From Lachnospiraceae bacterium (lineage in GTDB: Bacteria; Bacillota; Clostridia; Lachnospirales; Lachnospiraceae), in NCBI GenBank assembly GCA_024687745.1, contig JAILEM010000084.1:20773-84772 (forward strand): 64,000 nucleotides of DNA. Reading direction: 5' to 3'. Under the pieces are notes generated by a model. The model saw nothing but the letters and a program-made list of their open reading frames with translations, had not been told where the DNA came from and did no database searches. The stretch's first letter is position 1. Each line of letters opens with the position of its first letter. The translations under genes were made by a program, and so were the position numbers. This document shows positions 63,974-64,000 of the stretch, in pieces.

Positions 63974-64000
63974 TCTTTATACTTACCTCATCAAACATAC

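Noticed and set aside
1..64000. CRISPR arrays, prophage or integrative element
   Set aside because: The only repeat arrays are contiguous tandem units without spacers, and no integrase, phage or conjugation genes occur; TraX here is a chromosomal homologue.

Overview
The window is core chromosome of a low-to-moderate GC, anaerobic, probably spore-lineage Firmicute. The gene set fits the family Lachnospiraceae (Butyrivibrio/Roseburia-like; this is inference from gene content, not a database match). Pointers are SigH, a class III (oxygen-sensitive) ribonucleotide reductase, the MEP isoprenoid pathway (IspF), DUF4364, a DUF5685-like protein beside a J-protein, a Rho with a long charged N-terminal insertion, and ECF transporters. 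Of 51 protein genes, 47 lie on the minus strand; only lepB, the DUF2974 gene, the DUF3048 gene and mtnA are on plus. I see no prophage, plasmid, CRISPR array, rRNA or complete insertion sequence.

Layout. 0-4.1 kb: ispF-cysS-mrnC-rlmB-sigH, a translation and RNA-maturation operon interrupted by a 98-bp inverted-repeat element that supplies the last codons of mrnC, plus a separate cruciform-like block. 4.1-4.5 kb: a hexanucleotide tandem repeat and a lone tRNA-Met with tandem promoters and a terminator. 4.5-7.7 kb: an ECF importer (UPF0397 substrate component, fused double ATPase, EcfT). 7.8-26.9 kb: an almost gap-free minus-strand run beginning at a good promoter before purE: purE-purM-purN-purD, a large membrane protein with a prion-like tail, clpC, a small conserved protein, radA, purL, an AEC transporter, queH, argS and a CapA-like protein. 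Purine synthesis, proteolysis and DNA repair are therefore interleaved and may share transcripts. 26.9-33.6 kb: an M29-type aminopeptidase with an unusual N-terminal extension, a small membrane protein, pyrE, pyrF, and nrdD carrying its own C-terminal thioredoxin-like domain behind a promoter with two NrdR boxes.

33.7-38.2 kb: a TPR lipoprotein, a HAD phosphatase, and an SGNH/MBOAT pair likely to O-acylate an envelope polymer. Several genes here have tandem repeats starting at or just after the stop codon. 38.3-44.0 kb: signal peptidase I, a DUF2974 hydrolase, TraX, a DUF3048 lipoprotein, Lgt and a 1-phosphofructokinase-type kinase. 44.0-51.8 kb: a chemoreceptor, a RecB-nuclease/XPD-helicase fusion, a J-domain/TPR protein with a Cys-rich tail, a DUF5685-like protein with isoprenoid-synthase-like acidic motifs, and a cyclic-di-GMP phosphodiesterase. 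51.9-64 kb: mtnA, prfA-prmC, a DUF1385 protein, rpmE, rho, an aminotransferase, rarA, a GH2 beta-mannosidase and a DUF4364 regulator.

Most of the window is housekeeping. The parts most worth a second look are the tandem repeats fused to gene 3' ends, the J-protein/DUF5685/nuclease-helicase cluster, the ClpC-linked prion-like membrane protein, the NrdD-thioredoxin fusion with its regulatory sites, and the small element that rewrote the end of mrnC. Starts were adjusted from the longest open frame wherever a Shine-Dalgarno sequence and family conservation agreed.
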